Below are positions 1-8,625 of a stretch of DNA of 47,482 nucleotides, piece by piece. The stretch is taken from contig VBCH01000238.1 in NCBI GenBank assembly GCA_005884455.1, positions 1 to 47,482 on the forward strand, read 5' to 3'. The notes under the pieces were generated by a model that was not told the DNA's origin, searched no databases, and was given only the letters and a program-made list of their open reading frames with translations. Numbering within the stretch: position 1 is the stretch's first letter; every line of letters begins with the position of its first letter. This stretch comes from Betaproteobacteria bacterium. GTDB lineage: Bacteria > Pseudomonadota > Gammaproteobacteria > Burkholderiales > SG8-39. A program made the position numbers and the translations under genes.

Positions 1-1271
1 CCGCCGATGCAGATCGAGGCCATGCCGCGTTTGCCTTTTGTGCGCTTGAGCACATGCAGCAGATGCAGCACGATGCGGGCGCCCGAGGCACCCACCGGGT
101 GTCCAAGCGCAATAGCGCCGCCGTCTACGTTGAGCTTTCCGCCGTCGAGCTCGCCCATCGCCCCGTCGAGGCCCAGCTCCTCGCGGCAGTACTTGTCCTC
201 TTTCCACGCAGCGAGGCAGCCGAGCACTTGCGCCGCGAACGCTTCGTTGATCTCCCAGGCATCGAGGTCGTTGAGCTCAAGGCCGTGGCGCCTGAGTATC
301 GGTGTCGCAGCATGCACCGGTCCGAGACCCATCTGGGCCGGGTCCAGGCCCGCCCACTGCGAATCGACGACCCGGCCGATCGGCTTCAAATCATGGCGTT
401 TCACGGCCTCCTCGGTCGCGAGCACCAGCCACGTCGCGCCGTCGGTGATCTGCGAGGAATTTCCGGCGGTAACGTTGCCGTACTTCCGGTCGAAGAAGGG
501 CTTGAGCTTCGCAAGATTCTCGGCCGTCGAATCCTTTCGAACGCCGTCGTCGTCCCGGTAGAGGTTTCCCTTGTCGTCGTAGACCGGCGCGATTTCCGGC
601 GCCAGACCGTCATGCGGATTGCTGAATGCGCCGCTCTCCTGCGCGCGGATGACGCGCGCGTGGCTCTCCGCGGCGAACTCGTCCATTTGCCGGCGACCGA
701 TCGAGAAACGGTAAGCGACATTCTCCGCCGTCTGGCCCATGAGAAGACCCACGTAGGGGTCGGTCAGCCCTTTCATGATGCCGATGATGGGTGAGAGCAG
801 CTGAGCGGGTTTCAATCTCAGGAACATGCCGGCGCGCTGGAAAGGCGTCTTTGCGGCCATGAAGTTCGAGAACCAGATGACCATGGCTTCCGAATAGAGG
901 AGCGGCACGCGCGAGAGCGCGTCCACCCCGCCCGCCAGGACGAGCTTCGAGCGCCCGGAGAGCATGTTGGCTATGCCCGAATCGAGCGCCTGCATGCCCG
1001 AGGCGCAATTGCGCATCACGGTCCAGCCCGGGACTTTTTGCCCGCAGCCCATGCGCAGCGCAGCGACCCGCCCGATATTGACTTCGTCCACCGAGGGGGC
1101 GGCGCAGCCGAGGATCACCTCGTCGAGCTCCGTCGGTGCGAAGGGCTGGCGCACGAGTAGGGCTTTGCCTGCGGCGGTCGCGAGATCGCTCGCGGAGAAG
1201 GGGCCCGGCCTGTTGCGCGATTTCAGGAACGGCGTGCGCGCGCCGTCGATGATGTAGATGTCCTTGGGCAT
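1..1271 (-). CDS. Acetyl-CoA C-acyltransferase (thiolase, FadI-like), C-terminal end cut by window edge
   Basis: Manual reverse translation from ATG at 1271: [39 protein letters not shown]...[12 protein letters not shown]...[41 protein letters not shown]. Thiolase active-site Cys and GHP motif present. Open to the window edge, so absent from the ORF track. Confidence 0.9.
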   Translation of the reverse strand, partial: [423 protein letters not shown]

Positions 1272-1308
1272 CGTGCCTCCGATGACGGGAAAGTCTCAGC
1301 CGCGGCTA

Positions 1309-1394
1309 AAACCGGGGACAGACCCCTGTTCTTGATTTCGTACTGTATGAAGGTGAAGGCGAAACCGGGGGAAATAGGGGTCTGTCCCCGGTTT
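1309..1394. repeat. Perfect 19-bp inverted repeat flanking a 48-bp spacer (REP/MITE-like intergenic element)
   Basis: AAACCGGGGACAGACCCCT (1309-1327) and AGGGGTCTGTCCCCGGTTT (1376-1394) are exact reverse complements; AAACCGGGG also recurs directly at 1362-1370. Confidence 0.85.
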
Positions 1395-3856
1395 CAGGCG
1401 GCGGCGCGCTGAGGTTGCGCGGGCCGGATCGCTTCGGACAGCCCGAGATCCTGCGGGAAATGGTCCACGCGGATCACCTCGTCGCGCAGCTGCGCCGCGC
1501 GCTTGAGCAGGGCTTGCTCTTCGGCGCCGATGACACGCGCCGCAAGCCCGGCCTGCGCGAGCTCATCGGGGTTCTTGCCGCGTATCGTCCCGGATTTCTG
1601 GGCCGCGCGGATCTTGCTCTCGACCGCTTCGGCCCTGATCGCCGCTTCGAGTGCGGCTTCGAGGCACCCGAGCGGTTCGCTCTCAGCCGTAGGCAAGTAC
1701 ATGCCGGCGCAGAGGCGGTCGCGCGCCGCCGACGGCGCGATGAGCAGTCGCGCGACTTCGTGCCCGAGCGCGTCGCTCGGCGGAGCGAAGTGCCGGCCGA
1801 GCGGGAAAGTCACCAAGCGCAGGAACGAACCGACCAGCCGCACCGGATAGTTCGCGAGCACCCCGTGCAAGGCTTCGGCCGCGCGGGACAGGCCGTCCTG
1901 CAGCGACCACTCGAGGAGCGGAAGATCGGCCTCCTGCCGGCCTTCGTCCTCGAAGCGCTTGAGCGTTGCCGAGGCGAGGTAGAGCATGGAGAGGACGTCG
2001 CCCAGGCGCGCGGAGATCCTTTCCCGGCGCTTCAGCGATCCTCCGAGCACGAGCATCGAGATGTCCGCCGCGTAGGCGAACGCGGAGGAAATCCGCGTCA
2101 GCTGCCGGTAGTAGCGACGCGTCCGGGGCGAAGCCTTGGGCGAAACGGAAACGAAGCGCGATCCGGTGATCGCCATGAGGAAAGCGCGCGTTTCGTTCGA
2201 GAGGACGTGCCGGATGTGACCGAACAAGGCGGCGTCGAAGCTTTTCAGGTCGCCCGCGCGCGCCGCGTTCATCTCCTTCAGCACGTACGGATGGCAGCGG
2301 ATCGCCCCCTGACCGAAGACGATGAGGTTGCGCGTGAGGATGTTGGCGCCCTCGACCGTGATCGCGATGGGCAGCTGCTGGTAGATGCGCCCCAGGAAGT
2401 TGTTGGGGCCGAGGCAGATTCCCTTGCCGCCGAGGACGTCCATCGCGTCGTTGACCACCGCGCGCCCGCGCTCGGTGAGGTGGTACTTGACGATCGCCGA
2501 GATCACCGAGGGTTTTTCGCCGAGGTCCACCGCGCCCGCGGTCATGGAGCGCGCCGCGTCCATCGTGTAGAGGTTGCCGCCGATGCGCGCGAGCGCTTCC
2601 TCGATGCCTTCGAATTTTCCGATCGGCGTCTTGAACTGGCTGCGCACGCGAGCATAGGCGCCGGTCGCGCGCGCGGCGAGCTTGGCGTAGCCCGTCCCCG
2701 ACGAGGGCAGCGAGATCGAGCGGCCCGCCGCGAGGCACTCCATTAGCATCCTCCAGCCCTGGCCCGCCATCTTCGGCCCGCCGATGATCCAGTCCAGGGG
2801 CATGAACACGTCCTTGCCCCAGTTCGGCCCGTTCTGGAACACCGCGTTCAGAGGGTTGTGCCGGCGGCCGATGTTGACGCCCGGCGTGTCGGTGCGCACG
2901 AGCGCGCAGGTGATTCCGATGTCTTCCTTGTCCCCGAGCAGATGGTCCGGGTCGTGCAAGCGGAAAGCGAGCCCGAGCAGCGTCGAGATGGGACCCAGCG
3001 TGATGTAACGCTTTTCCCAGGTGACGCGCATGCCCAGCACTTCGCGGCCTTCCCACATTCCCTTGCACACGATGCCGAAATCAGGAATCGCCGCCGCATC
3101 GGAACCGGCATGCGGATTCGTCAGGCCGAAGCAGGGAATTTCGAGGCCCTTCGCGAGGCGCGGCAGGTAATGATTCTTCTGCTCCTCGGTGCCGTAGTGC
3201 AGCAGCAGTTCGGCGGGCCCCAGGGAATTGGGCACCATGACGTGCACCGTCGCCGCGCTGCACCGCGTCGCGAGCTTCTGGATCACCTGCGAGTGCATGG
3301 TCGCTGAGAACTCCTTGCCGCCGTATTTCTTCGGGATGATCATCCCGAGGAAGCCCTTGTCCTTGATGAACTGCCACGCGTGCGGCGGCAGGTCCTGATA
3401 GACCTGCGTCGTTTCCCAGTCGTTCACCATCGCGCACAGCTGCTCGGTTTCGCTGTCGAGGAACGACTGTTCCTCCGGCGTGAGCTTCGGCCGCGGCAGC
3501 GCGAGCAGTTTTCCCCAGTCGGGGCGGCCGGAGAAAAGATCGCCATCCCACCACACGGTGCCGGCGTCGATCGCTTCCTGCTCAGTCTGGGACATGGCGG
3601 GAAGCTGACCGCGGTACCAGGTGAGCAGGGGGCGCGAAACGAGCAAGCGGCGCAAGGGCGCAACGCCCAGCACGACGCTGCCGAAGGCGAATATCCCGCC
3701 GAGCACGAGAAAAGCGTCCATGGTGAGCGCTCCCCCGCCCAGGCCGGCGAGGAGCGCCGCCGCACCCGCGGCGATCCAGATCCATCCCGGTGAGTTCAGG
3801 TAGGCGAGCGCGAATGAAACGGCAATGACAGCGACGATCCAGACAGCGAGCGGCAT
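1394..3856 (-). CDS. fadE: Acyl-CoA dehydrogenase FadE
   Basis: ~820 aa: N-terminal hydrophobic segment, then acyl-CoA dehydrogenase core (FGLTNPHAGSDAAAIPD, MDVLGGKGICLGPNNFLGRIYQQLPIAITVEGANILTRNLIVFGQGAIRCHP). Start taken at MPLAVWIVAV rather than the upstream ORF start. Confidence 0.9.
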   Translation of the reverse strand: MPLAVWIVAVIAVSFALAYLNSPGWIWIAAGAAALLAGLGGGALTMDAFLVLGGIFAFGSVVLGVAPLRRLLVSRPLLTWYRGQLPAMSQTEQEAIDAGTVWWDGDLFSGRPDWGKLLALPRPKLTPEEQSFLDSETEQLCAMVNDWETTQVYQDLPPHAWQFIKDKGFLGMIIPKKYGGKEFSATMHSQVIQKLATRCSAATVHVMVPNSLGPAELLLHYGTEEQKNHYLPRLAKGLEIPCFGLTNPHAGSDAAAIPDFGIVCKGMWEGREVLGMRVTWEKRYITLGPISTLLGLAFRLHDPDHLLGDKEDIGITCALVRTDTPGVNIGRRHNPLNAVFQNGPNWGKDVFMPLDWIIGGPKMAGQGWRMLMECLAAGRSISLPSSGTGYAKLAARATGAYARVRSQFKTPIGKFEGIEEALARIGGNLYTMDAARSMTAGAVDLGEKPSVISAIVKYHLTERGRAVVNDAMDVLGGKGICLGPNNFLGRIYQQLPIAITVEGANILTRNLIVFGQGAIRCHPYVLKEMNAARAGDLKSFDAALFGHIRHVLSNETRAFLMAITGSRFVSVSPKASPRTRRYYRQLTRISSAFAYAADISMLVLGGSLKRRERISARLGDVLSMLYLASATLKRFEDEGRQEADLPLLEWSLQDGLSRAAEALHGVLANYPVRLVGSFLRLVTFPLGRHFAPPSDALGHEVARLLIAPSAARDRLCAGMYLPTAESEPLGCLEAALEAAIRAEAVESKIRAAQKSGTIRGKNPDELAQAGLAARVIGAEEQALLKRAAQLRDEVIRVDHFPQDLGLSEAIRPAQPQRAAA

Positions 3857-3975
3857 GGGCCCTCCGGAATGTTCTCTGGGACTTTCAACGCAATACAGCA
3901 TGATACGCTGCTACGGCGCAGCGCGGCAGCACTTGATCCGCGGGTGCCCGCCTCCATGTAACATGGCACTCCTCC

Positions 3976-5811
3976 ATGGCCCACGATCACCGCAGCTTCG
4001 TCTTGCCCGCCCCGATGAAGGATCCCGCCGCGGCGAAACGGCGCAGCGAATGGCGTGCGCTCGGGATGCTCGTCCCCTATCTATGGGAATTCCGCGCCCG
4101 CGTGGGGATCGCGCTCGCGTTCCTGACCACCGCCAAGATCGCCAACGTCGGCGTGCCGCTCGTGCTCAAGGAAGTGGTCGATTCGCTGGACGCGCAGACC
4201 GCCGTGCTGGTGCTGCCGCTCGCTCTGCTCGCCGCGTACGGCATCCTGCGCTTCTCGACCACGCTGTTCGCGGAGCTTCGGGACGTCGTATTCGTGCGCG
4301 TGACACAGCGCGCGATCCGCCGCGTAGCTCTCACGGTGTTCCGGCACATGCACAGCCTGTCCCTGCGCTTTCATCTTGAGCGACAGACGGGCGGCGTGTC
4401 GCGCGACATCGAGCGCGGCACGCGCGGCATCTCGACGCTCCTGAGCTACATGCTGTTCTCCATCGTCCCGGTGCTCCTCGAGTTCAGCCTCGTGGCGGTC
4501 ATCCTCCTCACCAAGTTCGACTGGCGCTTCGCGGCGGTCACCTTTGTCGCGGTGGCCCTCTACATCGCCTTCAGCGTGGCCATCACCGAGTGGCGCATGG
4601 AAATCCGCCGGCGGGCGAACGAGCTGGATTCGAAGGCCAACACGCGCGCAATCGACAGCCTGCTCAACTACGAAACGGTGAAATACTTCAACAACGAAGA
4701 ATACGAGGCGCGCCGGTACGACGAGAACCTGCAGAAGTACGAGTCGGCGGCGGTGAAGAACGAAGCCTCGCTCGGGCTGCTCAACATCGGGCAGAGCTGC
4801 ATCATCGCCGTAGCGGTGACGCTGTTGATGATCCTCGCGGCCGAGGGCGTGGTGGCGAAGACCCTGACGCTCGGCGACCTCGTGCTCGTGAATGGCCTCT
4901 TGATCCAGCTCTACATCCCGCTCAATTTCCTGGGCATGGTGTACCGCGAGATCAAACAGGCGCTCGCCGACATGGACCGCATGTTCCGCCTTCTCACCCA
5001 GGACCGGGAGATACAGGACCGGCCGGATGCGGTGCCGCTGCCTCTTGGAAAAGGCGAAGGAAGCGCCACAGTGCGTTTCGAGCGCGTCGATTTCTACTAC
5101 GAGCCGCGGCGCCAGATCCTGTTCGACGTGTCCTTCGAGATCCCTGCCGGAAGCAAGGTTGCCGTGGTGGGCGCGAGCGGCTCGGGGAAATCCACCCTGG
5201 CGCGGCTCCTGTTCCGCTTCTACGACGTCAACGCGGGCCGCATCACCGTCAACGGCACCGACATCCGCGGCGTGACGCAGTCGTCCCTGCGCGCCGCGAT
5301 CGGCATCGTGCCGCAGGACACGGTGCTCTTCAACGACACGATTCTCTACAACATCCACTACGGCAGGCCCGACGCGTCGCCGGCGGAAGTGATCGAGGCG
5401 GCGAAGGCGGCGCACATCCACGAATTCATCGAGAGCCTCCCCGACCGGTACGAATCGCGGGTCGGAGAGCGCGGCCTGAAGCTTTCCGGGGGCGAAAAGC
5501 AGCGGGTCGCGATCGCCCGCGCCATCCTGAAAAACCCGAGCATCCTCATCTTCGACGAGGCCACCTCCGCGCTCGATTCGGAAACCGAGCAAGGCATCCA
5601 GGCCGAGCTCGACCGCATCGCCCGGGGGCGCACCACGCTAGTCATCGCTCACCGGCTTTCCACGGTGATGGACGCGGACCAGATTATCGTTCTGGATCAA
5701 GGCCGTATCCTGGAACGGGGCACCCACAGGGAGTTGCTGGCGCTAGACGGGGCATACGCCCAGATGTGGGCGCTGCAGCTGCAAGAGGAGGCCGAGGAGG
5801 CTGCGGCCTGA
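3976..5811 (+). CDS. ABC transporter ATP-binding/permease protein, Atm1/HMT type
   Basis: 611 aa half-transporter: TM domain with ETVKYFNNEEYEARRYDENLQKYE, Walker A GASGSGKST, signature LSGGEKQR, Walker B ILIFDEATSALD. Confidence 0.9.
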   Translation: MAHDHRSFVLPAPMKDPAAAKRRSEWRALGMLVPYLWEFRARVGIALAFLTTAKIANVGVPLVLKEVVDSLDAQTAVLVLPLALLAAYGILRFSTTLFAELRDVVFVRVTQRAIRRVALTVFRHMHSLSLRFHLERQTGGVSRDIERGTRGISTLLSYMLFSIVPVLLEFSLVAVILLTKFDWRFAAVTFVAVALYIAFSVAITEWRMEIRRRANELDSKANTRAIDSLLNYETVKYFNNEEYEARRYDENLQKYESAAVKNEASLGLLNIGQSCIIAVAVTLLMILAAEGVVAKTLTLGDLVLVNGLLIQLYIPLNFLGMVYREIKQALADMDRMFRLLTQDREIQDRPDAVPLPLGKGEGSATVRFERVDFYYEPRRQILFDVSFEIPAGSKVAVVGASGSGKSTLARLLFRFYDVNAGRITVNGTDIRGVTQSSLRAAIGIVPQDTVLFNDTILYNIHYGRPDASPAEVIEAAKAAHIHEFIESLPDRYESRVGERGLKLSGGEKQRVAIARAILKNPSILIFDEATSALDSETEQGIQAELDRIARGRTTLVIAHRLSTVMDADQIIVLDQGRILERGTHRELLALDGAYAQMWALQLQEEAEEAAA

Positions 5812-5894
5812 ACAAAGGCACCTCTCCTCTAGGATAGCGTCATGGCGTTTTTCGCGACCTCGTGTGAAGTGTCACGTGTATCCTGTTATTTTCG

Positions 5895-5923
5895 TTGCAA
5901 ATTAATTTAGCCAAGGCTAAACT
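5895..5923 (+). promoter_or_regulatory. Candidate sigma70 promoter with overlapping inverted repeat
   Basis: TTGCAA (5895-5900), 17-nt spacer, TAAACT (5918-5923); 7-bp inverted repeat TTTAGCC-AA-GGCTAAA (5906-5921) overlaps the spacer and -10, upstream of the GTG at 5954. Confidence 0.3.
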
Positions 5924-5953
5924 GGCCGGCCCAACAACAAACTGGGAGGAAGG

Positions 5954-6710
5954 GTGCGGTTCCTCGCGTTGTCGCTCCTTGCACTGGCGCTCGTTTCGAC
6001 CGCGGCGTCCGCGCGCGAGCTGCGCCAGCCGGCGCTGAAATCCCAGGCCGCGCTGGTCGTCGACCAGCAATCCGGCGAAATTCTCCTCGGCAAGAACATG
6101 GAATCGAAGTTGCCGATCGCGTCGCTCACCAAGCTGATGACCGCGATCGTCACGCTGGACGCCGAGCTCGACCCCGACGAGCCGGTGACGATCAGCAAAG
6201 CGGACGTCGACAGGCTGCGCGGCTCGCACTCCCGCCTGCAGGCTCGGCATGCCGGGCACGCGCTTCGAGGACGGAACCGGGCTTTCCGGCCGCAACGTGT
6301 CGACCGCGCAGGACCTGGCGAAGCTCGTGCAAGCCGCGCACGCCTACCCCAAGATCCGCGACTATACGACCTCGACTTCGTACCAGGTCAAGATCGGGCG
6401 CCGCGCGATGCGCTTCGGCAACACCAACAATCTCACCCGCAGCTCCCGTTGGGACATCGGTTTGTCCAAGACCGGGTACATCGCCGAGGCGGGGCGGTGT
6501 CTCGTCATGCAGGTGACGCTGGCCGAGCGTTCGATTATCATCGTGCTCCTGGACTCCTGGGGCAAGTACACTCGTGTCGGCGACGCGACCCGCATACGTC
6601 AATGGCTGGAATTCGCCTCCGGCCGGTCCAACGTACGCCAGACATCCGCGGCCTTGCCGCCGCAGAGCGACTTCGCTTCGATCCACGCACGGAACGCCTG
6701 GCCGGGCTAG
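5954..6710 (+). pseudogene. pbpG: D-alanyl-D-alanine endopeptidase (PBP7/PbpG-like, S11 family) with internal deletion and frameshift
   Basis: Frame 1: MRFLALSLL...SKLPIASLTKLMTAIVTLDAELDPDEPVTISKADVDRLRGSHSRL (SxxK = SLTK). It then continues in another frame: LGMPGTRFEDGTGLSGRNVSTAQDLAKLVQ...LSKTGYIAEAGRCLVMQ (KTG). The intervening ~48 aa, including the SxN motif, is absent. Confidence 0.8.
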
Positions 6711-6725
6711 AGTCCGGCCCGCGGC

Positions 6726-7718
6726 ATGAACCCCCAGCCTTCGCCCCAGCCCCGGGCGCTTGGGGTGGTCCGCTTCTACAGCTTTCTTCCACAGGCGGAG
6801 GGGTTCTCAGAGGAAGTGCTCGCGGGCCTCGCGCTTCCCCGGAAGAGCATTCCCCCGAAGTATTTCTACGACGAGCAGGGTTGCCGCCTGTTCGAGGCGA
6901 TCTGCGAGCTGCCCGAGTACTACCTGACGCGCACCGAGATGGCCATCCTGCGCGGCAACATCGCGGAAATCGCGCAATTCGTCGGGCCCGAGGCCCAGCT
7001 GATCGAATTCGGCAGCGGCGTGCAGGCCAAGACGCGCATCCTGATCCAGGCGCTGCAGACGCAGCTGTACGTTCCGATCGACATCGCGATCGATACGCTG
7101 CGTGCTTCGTCAAGCGAGCTTGCCCGCCGCTTTCCCTTCCTCAACATCGTCGGCATCTGCGCCGACCATACGCGGCCCATCGCGCTGCCCGAGTTCGTGG
7201 GGGTGCCGATCCGCAGGAAGACTATATTTTTTCCCGGCTCCACCATCGGCAACTTCACTCCCGCCGAGGCGCTCGTTTTTCTGAGGCAGGCGCGCAAGAT
7301 GGCGGGGGCGGGCGGAGTCCTCCTGATCGGCGTGGACCTCAAGAAGGACAAAGCCACCTTGGATGCCGCGTACGCCGACAGCAAGGGCGTCACGGAGCAG
7401 TTCAACCTCAACCTGCTTCACAGGATCAATCGTGAGCTCGCGGCGGATTTCCAGGTGAAGCGCTTCCGCCACAAGGCCTTCTACGACCCGATCCTCGGCC
7501 GGGTCGAGATGCACCTGGAGAGCCAGTACTCGCAGTTCGTGCACGTCGCCGGCCGGCGCTTCGATTTTGCGCCCGGCGAAACCATCCACACCGAAATTTC
7601 CTGCAAGTACTCGATCGCCGAATTCCAGGAACTGGGCAAGCGAGCCGGCTTCACTCCCGAGAAAGTCTGGACCGATCCCGAGCAGCTGTTCAGCGTGCAC
7701 GGGATGGTGGCGTCTTAG
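6726..7718 (+). CDS. egtD: L-histidine N(alpha)-methyltransferase
   Basis: 330 aa: PKYFYDEQGCRLFEAICELPEYYLTRTEMAIL...IEFGSGVQAKTRILIQAL...FFPGSTIGNFTPAEALVFL, characteristic of EgtD. Confidence 0.9.
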   Translation: MNPQPSPQPRALGVVRFYSFLPQAEGFSEEVLAGLALPRKSIPPKYFYDEQGCRLFEAICELPEYYLTRTEMAILRGNIAEIAQFVGPEAQLIEFGSGVQAKTRILIQALQTQLYVPIDIAIDTLRASSSELARRFPFLNIVGICADHTRPIALPEFVGVPIRRKTIFFPGSTIGNFTPAEALVFLRQARKMAGAGGVLLIGVDLKKDKATLDAAYADSKGVTEQFNLNLLHRINRELAADFQVKRFRHKAFYDPILGRVEMHLESQYSQFVHVAGRRFDFAPGETIHTEISCKYSIAEFQELGKRAGFTPEKVWTDPEQLFSVHGMVAS

Positions 7719-7729
7719 GCAGTCGTCGC

Positions 7730-8614
7730 TTACCGGAGGTCTGCGTCCCGCAGCACGTTTGCCTGCGGGTTCTTCTCGCGCGCGTGCCGGAATCCGTACT
7801 CGACCAGCTCTCCCAGGTCGAAACGGAAGCGCTTTGCGGTCGATATTTTCCGGGCGAGCAGCGCCAACTCGCCTTCGCCGAGCGGCTGCCTGCGGGGCAG
7901 GGCGAGGAAAACGTTGTTGACGTCGCCGGGGACGTCGAGGATGAACAGTTCCTCGAACGCTTCCTGGTAGGTGCGCGCCATCGAGTCGTAGAGCGGGTTG
8001 GAAGCGGGGCGCCAGACGTTGCTGACCACGACGCCGTCCGGCCGGAGCGCCCGGCGCGTGATTTGCAGGAATTCCCGCGTCGTCAGCTGTTTCGGAACGT
8101 CGCGGGCGCCGAAGGCGTCGAGAAAAATGATGTCGTAGTCGGCTGGGGGAGCCTTCTCGATGAATTGCCGCCCGTCGCCGACGTGGGCGCGCATGCCCTC
8201 GTCCTCGACGAACCCGAAGAACCTCTTCGCAACGTCCAAGACCTCGGGGTCGATCTCTGCCACGTCGATCGTCGCCGCGGGGTAGTGCGCGCGCAGGAAC
8301 ATCGGCAAACTCCCTCCGCCGAGACCGACGACGAGGATGCGGCGCGGTTCCTCGCACAGTGCGAGTCCGGCAAGGGCGACCCGCGCGTAGGCAAGCTCCA
8401 GATGATCCGGATCTCCCGGTTTCACGACGCTTTGCCGCCCCCCGCCTCTTTCGAAGAGCAGCGTGCGCAGGCCCTTGTGGTCCTCGGTGACGATGATCGT
8501 GTTGTAAGGCGAGGCTCTCTCGTGGATTACGGTTTGCGCCGCGCAGCCCAGCGCCGCGAGCGCGGCGAACGCCGCGGCGTAAAGACGGAGGCGAACCGAC
8601 CCGCTGCTCTTCAT
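7730..8614 (-). CDS. Spermidine synthase-like protein with predicted lipoprotein signal peptide
   Basis: ILVVGLGGGSLPMFLRAHYPAATIDVAEIDPEVLDVAKRFFGF...YDIIFLDAFGARDVPKQLTTREFL; N-terminus RLRLYAAAFAALAALGCAAQ with lipobox-like LGC. Confidence 0.8.
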   Translation of the reverse strand: MKSSGSVRLRLYAAAFAALAALGCAAQTVIHERASPYNTIIVTEDHKGLRTLLFERGGGRQSVVKPGDPDHLELAYARVALAGLALCEEPRRILVVGLGGGSLPMFLRAHYPAATIDVAEIDPEVLDVAKRFFGFVEDEGMRAHVGDGRQFIEKAPPADYDIIFLDAFGARDVPKQLTTREFLQITRRALRPDGVVVSNVWRPASNPLYDSMARTYQEAFEELFILDVPGDVNNVFLALPRRQPLGEGELALLARKISTAKRFRFDLGELVEYGFRHAREKNPQANVLRDADLR

Positions 8615-8625
8615 GCGCCGTGGGT

